The translations under genes were made by a program, and so were the position numbers. The notes below the pieces were generated by a model that saw only the letters and a list, made by a program, of their open reading frames with translations, did no database searches and was not told the DNA's origin. From assembly GCF_036013915.1 (NCBI RefSeq), contig NZ_CP107899.1, positions 7,344,001 to 7,408,000 on the forward strand: 64,000 bases of DNA. Direction: 5' to 3'. The stretch is from Streptomyces sp. NBC_00464. GTDB lineage: Bacteria; Actinomycetota; Actinomycetes; Streptomycetales; Streptomycetaceae. Positions 54,073 to 63,180 of this stretch are shown one piece after another (position 1 is the first letter of the stretch; every line of letters begins with the position of its first letter).

Positions 54073-54391
54073 CAATTCAATTCGCCGGCGAAACGACCCT
54101 CCGGACGTACCAGCGAGGTGTTGGAGACCATGTGCGACTTCGTTCGCCATGCTGCTGCGACCCTTGCCGGACCGTTCACCCCCGAGCGGAGCCCCCAGTC
54201 CCGGCCGAGCGCTGCTGTGCACCCTTCAGCCGCAACGGCCGAAGCAGACACCCGACACCGTCCACGACTGGGCAGTTCAACGCCACGCGTGTGGGCGAGT
54301 TTGACCGCACAGGGTGCGGGTCGTGCAGCAGCACGCCCCCACGAACAGCCCGTACCCCACCATCCCTCCACGACTGCAAGGAACCCGAATC
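54073..54391. other. Intergenic, no gene seen
   Basis: Holds a 12-bp perfect palindrome, TTCGCCGGCGAA (54081-54092), shortly after the GH42 stop; it may be a weak terminator or an operator. No -35/-10 pair stands out before the beta-helix gene at 54392. Confidence 0.4.
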
Positions 54392-55612
54392 ATGCGACAC
54401 AACAGGACTCAGCACCGGAGTCGGCGTAGGACCCGTTCGATCACGGCGGCGAGTGCCACGGTACTGGCTGTCGTGGCGGCGACCGCGGCGGTGCAGAGCA
54501 ACGCCTTCGGCACAGAAGAGGAGCCAACTGCCGTGTCGCAGTCGCCGACCGAGGCGCAGGCACAGGATTGCGGTGCGGGCACGTTCCAGGCCCAGGTCGC
54601 GAAGGCGGGGGACACATGGAAGGCCCGTCACGGCGACACGGTCCTCTACACGGGCGACGACATGTTCGCTGCCATGAACGCCGGCCTGGACAGCCTGACG
54701 CCGAACCGCACGACCAAAGAGCGCTTGGTTGTTCTGGGATCCGGGACGATCAGCGCATCGGAGCGGCTCAAGCTGCCCAGCTACACCGTCCTGGACGTCT
54801 GCGGCACCATCAATGCGACCGGCGCCGTCGCGACCGATACCGGGCCCATCTTCTCAAGGGACACGACCGACGTCGAGGTGCAGCATGCCAAGATCACCGG
54901 CGCCCCGATGTATGGGATGTTCTTCCGCAGCGTCAGCAACCTCACCTTGGGGCAGATCGACATGCGCTTGAGCGGTGGCCTGGGCATCCGGATCGACAAC
55001 GGCAGCAAGACCACCCCCGCGACCAACACCCGGATCGACGACGTCTATGTCTCGGGCGCCAGCTCCCACGCGGTCGAAACCGCCGGCTTGGACGGCGTCA
55101 CCATCGGCACGGTGACAGCCCGCGACGTGGGTGAAGCCGGTCTGCTACTGAACACCACCACGCATGCAGAGGTGGGGACGGTGGACGCCCAGAACGTTGG
55201 CACCGGAACCGGATACGCAGCCTTCCGGATGGCCAATCGGAACGGCCGGATCGGTGACGGCTACGAAAACAACATCCACGTCAATCAGGTGATCGCTCGG
55301 GGAGGCGGGCGCGGCATCTTCTGTGTCTCCGAGAGCGGGGGAGCGGTGATTGACCGTGTCGACATCGCTGACACCGGTAACAACGCGATTCTGGTGGAGA
55401 ACTGCTACAACGTCACCATCGCGGCGGAGGGCGGCACCGTTTCCGGGGCCGGAGGCATCCGGATTGCGGCGCGGGACGAATTCGCGAACACCAGCGATGT
55501 CACGCTGGAGAACCTGACCGTGACGGACTCATTCATCAAGGAAAGCCCGTGTGCTGAGAACACCGTCATCAAGAATGTCGAGTTGGTGAACACCACGAAG
55601 GACGTCTGCTGA
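54392..55612 (+). CDS. Secreted right-handed beta-helix protein, probable polysaccharide-active enzyme
   Basis: 406 residues from ATG 54392 (AAGGAA 8 bases upstream). Long basic head (RHNRTQHRSRRRTRSITAAS) and signal peptide ending near SNAFG. The mature part has repeating turns of a parallel beta-helix (VQHAKITGAPMYGMFF, NTRIDDVYVSGASSHAVETA, VIDRVDIADTGNNAILVENC), as in PL and GH28 enzymes. I see no catalytic set that fixes a family; paired cysteines occur (QDCGAG, VCGTI, NCYNV and the last residue). Its position between GH42 and PL4 suggests pectin binding or cleavage. Confidence 0.7.
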   Translation: MRHNRTQHRSRRRTRSITAASATVLAVVAATAAVQSNAFGTEEEPTAVSQSPTEAQAQDCGAGTFQAQVAKAGDTWKARHGDTVLYTGDDMFAAMNAGLDSLTPNRTTKERLVVLGSGTISASERLKLPSYTVLDVCGTINATGAVATDTGPIFSRDTTDVEVQHAKITGAPMYGMFFRSVSNLTLGQIDMRLSGGLGIRIDNGSKTTPATNTRIDDVYVSGASSHAVETAGLDGVTIGTVTARDVGEAGLLLNTTTHAEVGTVDAQNVGTGTGYAAFRMANRNGRIGDGYENNIHVNQVIARGGGRGIFCVSESGGAVIDRVDIADTGNNAILVENCYNVTIAAEGGTVSGAGGIRIAARDEFANTSDVTLENLTVTDSFIKESPCAENTVIKNVELVNTTKDVC

Positions 55613-55613
55613 T

Positions 55614-55679
55614 CCCTCACACGATCCAGTGCCGCGGGCCCCGGCCGCCCGGGGCCCGCGGCACTGGATCGTGTGAGGG
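55614..55679. terminator. 31-bp perfect hairpin between convergent genes
   Basis: Bases 55614-55644 pair without mismatch with 55649-55679 around a 4-base loop, beginning two bases after the stop codon. An unusually long and GC-rich stem; serves the beta-helix gene and possibly the leftward PL4 gene. Confidence 0.92.
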
Positions 55680-55863
55680 CGATTCATGAGTCTTTGCGTG
55701 TCCCCGCTGTCACTTGGTGGTGCGGGGGCGATGGCTTCGAGCGTGCGGTTGGCCTGCAGTCAGGGATAAGCGGCTGCCCGCTGGACCGTCACCGGCCGGT
55801 CCCTGCGCGCGGGGGCCCCTCCCGTCTGCGCCGAGGGGCACCCGCAGGAACTGGCAGAGAGTG

Positions 55864-57861
55864 TCAGGGGTGTACCTGGAGACGGATGGTGTCGTACATG
55901 ACACCGGCCATGGGCTGCATCCAATTGTCGGTCGTGGGTGCTTCTGCCGGTGCCGCGGGGGCAAGAGCCAGGACGTTTTCGCCACGGTGGATGAGGTTGG
56001 CGGGGAAGCTGATGGTCTGGAGCCGACGGTGCATGCCGCGGACGGCCAGTCGGTAGCTGCAGGCATCGCGGTTCACACCGGGGACGGGATCGAACGAGGC
56101 GATTGCTGTGCCATTGAGCGTCACAGCGAGTGTGCCGAAGACGGCCCCGGTCAGATGGATGTCGAGATAGCCGGTTCCGCGGCGGTAGCCGTTGGAGTCG
56201 AAGCGAATCTTCCAGGTTTCGAGGGAGCTGTCGCCTGTTGTGCCGCGCCACGCCAGCTGGGTGGGAGTCCCCGGCGTCCTGACGGCGGGGTGGAAGTAGT
56301 TCCAATCGGTTGCCGGGTCGTCGACGCCGACCTTGAAGTCGACCCCCGCGGGGAAGTCGTAGGGGTACTCCAGCCACGTCAGGGTGTCGCTGTAGCCGTG
56401 CTTGCCGCCGGAGATGTGGAATTCCTGGGCGGAGCGGTTGGGGGTGCCTATCTGCCAGAGCGTGGTGCCGTGGCTCGTGGGGGCCCAGACATGGGTGCCC
56501 GTGCTGACTGTTGAGGACGCAGGCACCTTGATGCCAGGGCGGCGGTATTCGCCGAGAACGCCATCGGAGAAGGCAGCGAGTGTGTACGTGCCGGGCCGGA
56601 CGGCGGGGATGGTGAATCGGCCGTCCCTGCCGATCTTCGCAGAGTAGACATATCCGTGCCCGTTGTGCTGCCAGTCGTTGCCGTCGAGCGTGGCGCTCTG
56701 CCATTCGCGGTCGGGTTCGGGCTGGTAGAGCAGCGCCCAGCCGTTGTCGGCGGGGCCGTGGGACGAGATCACGAGCTGGCCGCTCACGGTGGAGCGCGTG
56801 GTCGCTGCGTAAGTGGGATCGGTAATCCACCGGTAGGGCCAGGACTTCTGCTCCTGTGCAGCAGCTTGCTTGGCGTCCTCCCAGAGAGTGGCGACGTTGG
56901 TCCTCTCGTCGCCGGCCGAGACTTCTCCGACGTGCAGGTAGGAGGGGCCGTAGACCTTTTCCCAGCCCTTGGGCGGCTGAACGTCAATGCCGTAGTGGCT
57001 CGAGACCGGGTGCCAGAGCAGGATCATGCCCTTGTAATAGTCGTGGGTGGTCAGCTCCTGCCGCGTCGGGCCGCCGAACCAGTCCTTGTTGGCCTGGATG
57101 AGGGAGAGACCCACCCGGCCGTTGGACATCATGAAGACATTGCTGTCTCCTTCGAGGTTCGACTTGTTCTGGTACTTGGAGTAGATGGAACCGTCCGGCA
57201 GGGCGTAGACCGAGTCCTGGAGGGTGACCCCGTTCTCCAGCTCTTCCGCGGTCGGGCGCTGCTGGACCCCGCGGTCGTCGTCGACGACGAACCAGCGGAA
57301 CGCCGGGTCGTCGGCGGAGTATGCGTATCGCAACTGCCCCAACGAGAGGTCGTCGGGCATGGTCTCGGGGTACTTGATGATCCAGTAGTTGTACAGACCC
57401 GATCGCCCGCGCTCGAGGACCAGACGGATGTCGAGGTAGAAGCCAAGCAGCGCGGGGTCGTTGTCGAGCATGGAGATCTCGACTCGCTCGGCCGTTTCAG
57501 TGATGACGCTGTAGGCGGCGTTCTTCAGGCCGACGGCGCCTGGCGCTCCGGAGTAGTTGATGGTGGTGTAACCGTGGCCGCTGCGGCCGCCCGGGAGCAG
57601 GTTGGTGTCGCTGTTGCCGTGGCTGCTGGCGAGGAGACGGAGGTCGGTGATTTCGGCGGTGGCCTTGACGACGGTGAACTGGATGATGCCGTTGGCGAGT
57701 GTGGCGGTGGTGCCGTTGTCGACGAGCGTCACGCTGGGCCCGTCTGAGGAGCTTGCCGGGGTGGAGGCGAACGCGGTGGCCGCAGGGAAAGAGAGGGCTG
57801 CTGTTCCAGCGGCTGCGCCTATGAGACCAAGCGCGCTGCGGCGGGTGAGAGGGCTGGGCAT
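55864..57861 (-). CDS. PL4 rhamnogalacturonan endolyase, Tat-exported
   Basis: 665 residues from ATG 57861 after AAGGGAAA. Twin-arginine signal (LTRRSALGLIGAAAGTAALS). Family 4 layout: N-terminal beta-supersandwich (NGIIQFTVVKATAEITDLRL; GLYNYWIIKYPETMPDDLSL; GDSNVFMMSNGRVGLSLIQ), a middle Fn3-type domain (RFTIPAVRPGTYTLAAFSDG) and a C-terminal jelly-roll (WKIRFDSNGYRRGTGYLDIHL). It cleaves the RG-I backbone outside the cell. Read alone, not in an obvious operon. Confidence 0.92.
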   Translation of the reverse strand: MPSPLTRRSALGLIGAAAGTAALSFPAATAFASTPASSSDGPSVTLVDNGTTATLANGIIQFTVVKATAEITDLRLLASSHGNSDTNLLPGGRSGHGYTTINYSGAPGAVGLKNAAYSVITETAERVEISMLDNDPALLGFYLDIRLVLERGRSGLYNYWIIKYPETMPDDLSLGQLRYAYSADDPAFRWFVVDDDRGVQQRPTAEELENGVTLQDSVYALPDGSIYSKYQNKSNLEGDSNVFMMSNGRVGLSLIQANKDWFGGPTRQELTTHDYYKGMILLWHPVSSHYGIDVQPPKGWEKVYGPSYLHVGEVSAGDERTNVATLWEDAKQAAAQEQKSWPYRWITDPTYAATTRSTVSGQLVISSHGPADNGWALLYQPEPDREWQSATLDGNDWQHNGHGYVYSAKIGRDGRFTIPAVRPGTYTLAAFSDGVLGEYRRPGIKVPASSTVSTGTHVWAPTSHGTTLWQIGTPNRSAQEFHISGGKHGYSDTLTWLEYPYDFPAGVDFKVGVDDPATDWNYFHPAVRTPGTPTQLAWRGTTGDSSLETWKIRFDSNGYRRGTGYLDIHLTGAVFGTLAVTLNGTAIASFDPVPGVNRDACSYRLAVRGMHRRLQTISFPANLIHRGENVLALAPAAPAEAPTTDNWMQPMAGVMYDTIRLQVHP

Positions 57862-58494
57862 GGTTGTTTCCCTTCGAACTTCGTTATTGCCTGAGAGGTG
57901 GGACTCGGCTCGACAGCCCGACGGGGCACATGAGCCGGCTCGTGCCAGGCCGGCCGACTGCGTGCAGGGCGGCACGCCTGTCGACCAAGTGACTGAGGAG
58001 AAGGGGCAGCGAATGCTCCGCTGCCCGGGCATGTCCGTTCAGCCAACGCTCGATTGGCTGCTTGCCGGGCAGAGCAGCCACCCCTGCCGTCGAGTTCGGC
58101 GAGCACCGCCTGCCGGTCGGCCGCCGCGAGTGCCTGGGCGACTGCGGGCGCTCAGGGAAGGGCACCCAGGGAAGGGCCCTCATTCCTCACCCTCGTGCAC
58201 GATGCACCGGACACCCGGGGGAGAGTGTGCGGGCGGTCCTCAGCCCATGTGAAGGTGGCGGACGCTGTGATGCCGTGGTGAGCGAGAAGACAGGGATGTA
58301 GAGGTGGGCGAGGAGGTTGCGCCGGGAGGAAGGTGCGCGGAACGAGGCTCGGCCAGATGCCTAGGATGCGGCCACTACTCGTAGTGCAGCCGGCCCTTGC
58401 CGATGCTCAACCGGCCTCATGCCGACTGCGCCAACTGCTGTCGAGCTGGATGATCCGGTTCTGCCGCGGACGCGATTTCCACAGAAGTCGATGC
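57862..58494. other. Intergenic, no gene seen
   Basis: About 630 bases between two leftward genes. A near-palindrome CACTACTCGTAGTG (58373-58386) is the only ordered feature noticed. The promoter of the PL4 gene should lie near 57880-58000 but was not resolved. Confidence 0.4.
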
Positions 58495-59799
58495 TTACCT
58501 GTCCAGACCCTGCTCGGCGTTCTCCACGACCTTGTCCGCGCCGGCGGACACGCTTGTCTTGCCGAAGATCACGTCGTCGTAGACCCGCTGGAAGTCGGAC
58601 TTGAGCGCAGCGCTACCGCTGGGCCAGAACCAGGAATCCGACGGCATGAGCCGGTCGGCCACCTTCGTCTGGAAGTCGCATGTCTGCTTGTCAGGACCGG
58701 TTGCCTGAGCACATACAGCGTTCTTGTTGTCGGAGTTGGGCGGTGTGCCGCGGGTCGTCCCCAGGATCTTGCTGGCCTCGGCGTCGTTGACAAGGAAATT
58801 CAGCAGAAGTGCGGCGGCTTCCTTGTGAGAGGACTGCTTGCTGACCCCGTAGTACACCGGCGGCAGCGCAGGCATGCCGGACGCGGTTGTGCTGTCGCTC
58901 GGCAGAGGCGCGAGTCCGAGCTCGCCACCCTGGTAGCTGGAGACGTAGCTGGACACCCCGGAGTCGTAGGAGGTCTCCGAGGCCGATTCCTTGGCGATCA
59001 GAGGGGAGTTCTGAACCGAGCCATCTGACTTGGTGGTGACCTCGGCGGAGGTGATGCCCTTCTTCTGGCGCAAGGACCCCAGCATGTTCCAGTACTTGGC
59101 GAGGTCGTCCTTGGTGAAGCCAAGCTCCGTGCTGCTGGTGTAGAGGGCCTTGCCCTGCTGGTGAAGCCATGTCTCGAACAAGTCTGCCGACCAGCCGAAG
59201 TCCGACGCCCCCGCCTGGCCGGTCTTGGTGTGGACCTTGGTCATGTCAGCGGCGAACTGCTTCCACGTCCAGCCGTCTTCGGGGATACTCACGCCGGCCT
59301 TGGCAAAGATGTCCTTGTCGTAGACGAAGAGCTCGGTCGTGAGCCCGGCGGGCATCGCGTACTGCTTGCCGTCGGCCTTGCCACCGGCAAGGAGGCTGGC
59401 GGGGATCTTCTCGGTCTTGAGTGACTTGCCGACGTAGGGCGTCAGGTCGGCAAGCTGGCGCTTTTGCTGGTACTCGCCGAAAGTGGGGCGGTCCAACTGC
59501 AGCAGGTCCGGCGCGGCACCGCCGGCGATCTGCGTGGTCAGCTTCTGTACGTAGGCGGGGTATCCGCTGAACTCGGTCTGGACCTTGATGTTCGGGTGTT
59601 CCTTCTCGAACATGGCCACCACCTTCTTGGTGGCTGCCGCTCGGTCCTCGTTGCCCCACCAGACGAAGCGGATGGTCTGTTTGGAGTCACTGCTGACGTC
59701 GTCCGACGACGACGAACACGCGGTGAGCGTTCCCGCCAGGGTGAAGGCGGCTACGACAAGCACGCTCCAACGGCCCCGACTGGGGGTGCGACCTCTCAT
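58495..59799 (-). CDS. CUT1 sugar-binding lipoprotein, N-terminal half shared with 61825-63126
   Basis: 434 residues from ATG 59799 after AAGGGA. Lipobox LAGTLTAC; body with TIRFVWWGNEDRAAATKKVV and GGAAPDLLQLDRPTFGEY. The first ~200 codons are virtually identical in DNA to the divergent paralogue; after DFGWSADLFETWLHQQGK the two differ at many positions. The different C-terminal lobes suggest different ligand preference. No permease gene follows on this side. A longer frame to 59907 runs through the LacI operator and is not coding. Confidence 0.9.
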   Translation of the reverse strand: MRGRTPSRGRWSVLVVAAFTLAGTLTACSSSSDDVSSDSKQTIRFVWWGNEDRAAATKKVVAMFEKEHPNIKVQTEFSGYPAYVQKLTTQIAGGAAPDLLQLDRPTFGEYQQKRQLADLTPYVGKSLKTEKIPASLLAGGKADGKQYAMPAGLTTELFVYDKDIFAKAGVSIPEDGWTWKQFAADMTKVHTKTGQAGASDFGWSADLFETWLHQQGKALYTSSTELGFTKDDLAKYWNMLGSLRQKKGITSAEVTTKSDGSVQNSPLIAKESASETSYDSGVSSYVSSYQGGELGLAPLPSDSTTASGMPALPPVYYGVSKQSSHKEAAALLLNFLVNDAEASKILGTTRGTPPNSDNKNAVCAQATGPDKQTCDFQTKVADRLMPSDSWFWPSGSAALKSDFQRVYDDVIFGKTSVSAGADKVVENAEQGLDR

Positions 59800-59821
59800 G
59801 GGAGTCCCTTTTGCTTTCGAC
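59210..59821 (-). repeat. 612-bp inverted duplication, left copy
   Basis: Reverse complement of 61803-62414 with a single difference noticed, in the second codon (AGA against AGT). It spans the ribosome binding site and the first ~197 codons. Both edges are sharp: sequence outside differs at once. Confidence 0.9.
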
Positions 59822-59881
59822 AGTAGTCTGCTTCGGTCGGTAGGAGTGACTCGCTCGGCTGAGGTACGAGTTCTCCTCGAT

Positions 59882-59951
59882 CCGTGATCGCTCACGTGAA
59901 CGCTCACGGAGGATCGGCGGAGACGTTACGTCCGTGGGTCTGCAGCGTCAA
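59882..59951 (-). promoter_or_regulatory. LacI-operated promoter of the left binding-protein gene
   Basis: Leftward: TTGACG (59951-59946), 17 bases, TAACGT (59928-59923), then two overlapping palindromic operators at 59909-59882 (GTGAGCGTTCAC and the weaker GTGAGCGATCAC). It mirrors the right promoter base for base over the -35 to -10 region apart from two positions. Confidence 0.85.
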
Positions 59952-60595
59952 TAGTTTGTTCAGAGCTGTGAGTTGGCGCGGCTGCGTCCTTCGGCAAGGG
60001 CTCAGGTCCGGCTGACCGAGGCAGGCGGACCTGGACGCTTCGGTGATGTGCTGAGCATGCGCAGATCGTGGTGTGGACAGGGCTCATCGCGGGCGCAACG
60101 CCGCCGCGATCTGAAGGGGGGCCCGTGTCAGGGGCCCCGGTTTGCCACAGTCGCAGAACTCTCCTCCGACGGGGCCTGATCAGGCATGAACCCTCAATGA
60201 GGGGCGGCGGTGCATGTGGCCGACGTTGGGTTCGCTCCCGCGGGCTGTCAGCTTTGCCACCAGGTCATTGCGGAACCGACGGTGGTGACGGTGCCCCTCT
60301 GGGGTCGAGGATGCCGCCCTACAGCAGGTGTCTCGCCTGTGAGTTCGGCGAGGCACGGTTCCTCGGAGGAGGCAGCCGTCTGAAACGCTGAAGAAGTCCT
60401 GGTCGCCGATGAGGCGGCGGCCAGGAGAGCGGGCGGGGCGGACCCATGCGGGCAGCTGAACCGGGGCTGATCGGCGGCCGGGGAGCCTACCGGTCGTGCA
60501 TGTGCGCCAAGGACTCGTGCCTCGTCGGTCAGTATCGGCGGAGAGTTGCGCAGCCCGGCAGCCCGGCAGCCCGGCAGCCGGCGGATCGGGTGGAA
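59952..60595. other. Intergenic, no gene seen
   Basis: About 640 bases between the left promoter and the end of the LacI gene. Contains a GC-rich partial palindrome near 60115-60145 and a short tandem repeat at 60550-60580. Open frames here have no family resemblance. Confidence 0.4.
60550..60580. repeat. 8-bp tandem repeat, about 3.9 copies
   Basis: Unit GCAGCCCG, just past the end of the LacI gene. Confidence 0.85.
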
Positions 60596-61597
60596 TCAGG
60601 CGGATTCGCGCCACAGGGGTCGTGGAGTGACCGTGCGGACGATCGACTCGTGCGGCCCGGCATCATGCTTCTTGATGAGCGTGTCGACGATGTCCGCTGC
60701 TGCTTTTGCCACGGCGAGTCGGTCGATGGACAGCGTGGACAGTGAGGGCGTGGTGACGCTGCCGAGCGAGAGTCCGTCGATGCCCACGATGCGTACGTCG
60801 GCGGGGATGGAAACGCCAAGCGTGTGGGCGCTGTGGACGGCTCCCATTGCCATGAGGTCGTTGAACACGAGCACTGCGTCGAGCCCGGGGGAGGAATTCC
60901 ACAACCGCTTGAAGCCGTCGGCCCCGCCGCGCATCGACTCCTCGGCCACGACGATCGAGGGGAGGGACTCGGGTCCCGCAAGCTTCTCGTACGCGCGTCG
61001 GCGCTGTGTGGGCTCATACGGGCTGGGGCCCGTTGCGGCGTCGGATTCGATGAGGCCGAAGCGGGAGGCGCCGCGATTCCTGAGCTCTGTCAGTAGCTCT
61101 TCGAGCCCTTGCTCGAAGTCGAGGTCGACCGAGTGCAGCCCGGGCACGGCGGCTGTTCGCTCGAACATCACCACAGGGACCCCCCGGGCGGCGGCTGCCA
61201 GGGAGGCCTGGTCAGGGGCGACGAAGTAGCCGAATATGGCATCCACCTGCCCGGCCAGCGTGGAGATCAGTTCGAGATCGGTGCCCTGCTCGCGCGAGCA
61301 CACGACCACTTGCCAGCCGCGAGCCGTGGCGACGTCCAGAACCTCTGCGGCCAGCTCCGTGTAGTACGGATTGCGGAAAGAAGCGATCACGAGTCCGATC
61401 GCGTGGCTCCTCTGGCGTGAGGCAAGGTTGCTGGCGAACCGGCTCGGGCGATACCCGAGTGCTTCCGCCGCTTCCAGTACGCGCTGCCGGGTCTCGGGCC
61501 TGATCTCCGCCATGTCGTTCATGGCCCGTGTGACGGTCTGGCGTGAGACCCCAGCCGCCTGGGCTACGTCCTCGATCGTGATCCGCTGTTTGGCCAC
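60596..61597 (-). CDS. LacI-family regulator between the two binding-protein genes
   Basis: 333 residues from GTG 61597 after GGGGAGAGA. LacI helix-turn-helix (ITIEDVAQAAGVSRQTVTRA) and hinge (RFASNLASRQ). Ligand domain with IGLVIASFRNPYYTELAAEV and VRIVGIDGLSLGSVTTPSLS. Palindromes of the form GTGA(A/G)CG(T/C)TCAC lie in both flanking promoters and in the relic promoter at 51364; it is the obvious regulator of all three. Encoded inside the segment bounded by the 612-bp inverted repeats. Confidence 0.93.
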   Translation of the reverse strand: MAKQRITIEDVAQAAGVSRQTVTRAMNDMAEIRPETRQRVLEAAEALGYRPSRFASNLASRQRSHAIGLVIASFRNPYYTELAAEVLDVATARGWQVVVCSREQGTDLELISTLAGQVDAIFGYFVAPDQASLAAAARGVPVVMFERTAAVPGLHSVDLDFEQGLEELLTELRNRGASRFGLIESDAATGPSPYEPTQRRRAYEKLAGPESLPSIVVAEESMRGGADGFKRLWNSSPGLDAVLVFNDLMAMGAVHSAHTLGVSIPADVRIVGIDGLSLGSVTTPSLSTLSIDRLAVAKAAADIVDTLIKKHDAGPHESIVRTVTPRPLWRESA

Positions 61598-61672
61598 TGT
61601 CTCTCCCCGCTGATGGACGACGTTCATTATGCAGGTGCGCCGTTCGTCAACTCGTCACGCTCGCGTCACCTA

Positions 61673-61742
61673 TTGACGCTGCCGACTCACGGACGTAACG
61701 TCTCCGCCAGCCTACCGTGAGCGTTCACGTGAACGTTCACGG
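61673..61742 (+). promoter_or_regulatory. LacI-operated promoter of the right binding-protein gene
   Basis: TTGACG (61673-61678), 17 bases, TAACGT (61696-61701), then two overlapping operators at 61715-61742 (GTGAGCGTTCAC and GTGAACGTTCAC). Operators lie just downstream of the start point, a position where LacI-type repressors block elongation or promoter escape. Confidence 0.88.
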
Positions 61743-61802
61743 GCGCGGGAAGCGGCTCTTGAGACGGTCGAGGGCTTCCTCCGTCCATTCAACCGATACA
61801 CC

Positions 61803-62414
61803 GTCGAAAGCAAAAGGGACTCCCATGAGTGGTCGCACCCCCAGTCGGGGCCGTTGGAGCGTGCTTGTCGTAGCCGCCTTCACCCTGGCGGGAACGCTCA
61901 CCGCGTGTTCGTCGTCGTCGGACGACGTCAGCAGTGACTCCAAACAGACCATCCGCTTCGTCTGGTGGGGCAACGAGGACCGAGCGGCAGCCACCAAGAA
62001 GGTGGTGGCCATGTTCGAGAAGGAACACCCGAACATCAAGGTCCAGACCGAGTTCAGCGGATACCCCGCCTACGTACAGAAGCTGACCACGCAGATCGCC
62101 GGCGGTGCCGCGCCGGACCTGCTGCAGTTGGACCGCCCCACTTTCGGCGAGTACCAGCAAAAGCGCCAGCTTGCCGACCTGACGCCCTACGTCGGCAAGT
62201 CACTCAAGACCGAGAAGATCCCCGCCAGCCTCCTTGCCGGTGGCAAGGCCGACGGCAAGCAGTACGCGATGCCCGCCGGGCTCACGACCGAGCTCTTCGT
62301 CTACGACAAGGACATCTTTGCCAAGGCCGGCGTGAGTATCCCCGAAGACGGCTGGACGTGGAAGCAGTTCGCCGCTGACATGACCAAGGTCCACACCAAG
62401 ACCGGCCAGGCGGG
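61803..62414 (+). repeat. 612-bp inverted duplication, right copy
   Basis: Partner of 59210-59821 in opposite orientation, 1981 bases apart. Spans the ribosome binding site and about 197 codons of the right binding-protein gene. Confidence 0.9.
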
Positions 62415-63126
62415 TACCACAGACTTCGGCTGGGCGATCGACTGGTTCGAGAGCTGGCTGCACCAGAACGGTAAGCAGCTCTACACCAGCGACCGCAAGC
62501 TCGGCTTCACCGAGGGTGACCTCGAGCAGTACTGGAGCATGCTTGCTTCAATGCGGAAGCAGAAGGCTGTGACTGCTGCTGAGGACACCACGAAGATGGA
62601 CGGCTCGGCGCAGAACTCGGCGCTCGTGGCGAAGCAGTCCAGCTCCGAGATCGCATACGACTCCAGCGTGACCAGCTACGTGTCGACCTACCAGGGGAAG
62701 CTGGGATACGCGCCACTGCCGAGCGACAGCAAGACGGAATCGGGCATGGCTGCCCTGCCTCCCGTCTACTACGGCGTCGCCAAGACGTCGTCCCACAAGG
62801 ACGCGGCCGCGCTTCTGCTCGACTTCATTCTCAACGATCCCGAAGCGGGCAAGGCGCTCGGGGCCACTCGCGGTACGCCTCCGAACTCCGATGTCGCGAA
62901 GACCGTATGCTCCTCGGCCGCCAGTGCCGACAAGGAGGTCTGTGACTTCCAGGCCAAGGTCTCGGACAAGCTCAGCCCCTCCGATACCTGGCTGTGGCCG
63001 AGTGGGAGCTCGGCCATCAAGTCCGACTTCCAGCGGATCTACGACGACGTGATCTTCGGAAAGAGCAGCGTTTCCGCGGGCGCGGCGAAGGTTGTCGAGA
63101 ACGCCAAGCAGTCCCTCGGACAGTAA
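61825..63126 (+). CDS. CUT1 sugar-binding lipoprotein, right paralogue
   Basis: 433 residues from ATG 61825 after AAAAGGGA. Same signal, lipobox and N-terminal lobe as the left paralogue; the C-terminal part has its own sequence (TTDFGWAIDWFESWLHQNGK, DTWLWPSGSSAIKSDFQRIY). Followed after 54 bases by a permease gene, so this copy belongs to a full transporter. The frame that begins at 61717 is the operator and is not translated. Confidence 0.93.
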   Translation: MSGRTPSRGRWSVLVVAAFTLAGTLTACSSSSDDVSSDSKQTIRFVWWGNEDRAAATKKVVAMFEKEHPNIKVQTEFSGYPAYVQKLTTQIAGGAAPDLLQLDRPTFGEYQQKRQLADLTPYVGKSLKTEKIPASLLAGGKADGKQYAMPAGLTTELFVYDKDIFAKAGVSIPEDGWTWKQFAADMTKVHTKTGQAGTTDFGWAIDWFESWLHQNGKQLYTSDRKLGFTEGDLEQYWSMLASMRKQKAVTAAEDTTKMDGSAQNSALVAKQSSSEIAYDSSVTSYVSTYQGKLGYAPLPSDSKTESGMAALPPVYYGVAKTSSHKDAAALLLDFILNDPEAGKALGATRGTPPNSDVAKTVCSSAASADKEVCDFQAKVSDKLSPSDTWLWPSGSSAIKSDFQRIYDDVIFGKSSVSAGAAKVVENAKQSLGQ

Positions 63127-63180
63127 GACACGCGTTGCCGGCGGTCCGCCGCGACCGCGAGGTGCAGAAAGGATCACGCG

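Noticed and set aside
60180..60614. Minus-strand frame after the LacI gene as a gene
   Set aside because: No start signal, no family resemblance and a composition driven by the tandem repeat.
61717..61824. Upstream GTG start for the right binding protein (and 59907 for the left)
   Set aside because: The GTG codons are part of the GTGAGCGTTCAC operators. A signal peptide follows only from the ATG at 61825 or 59799, each with a ribosome site.
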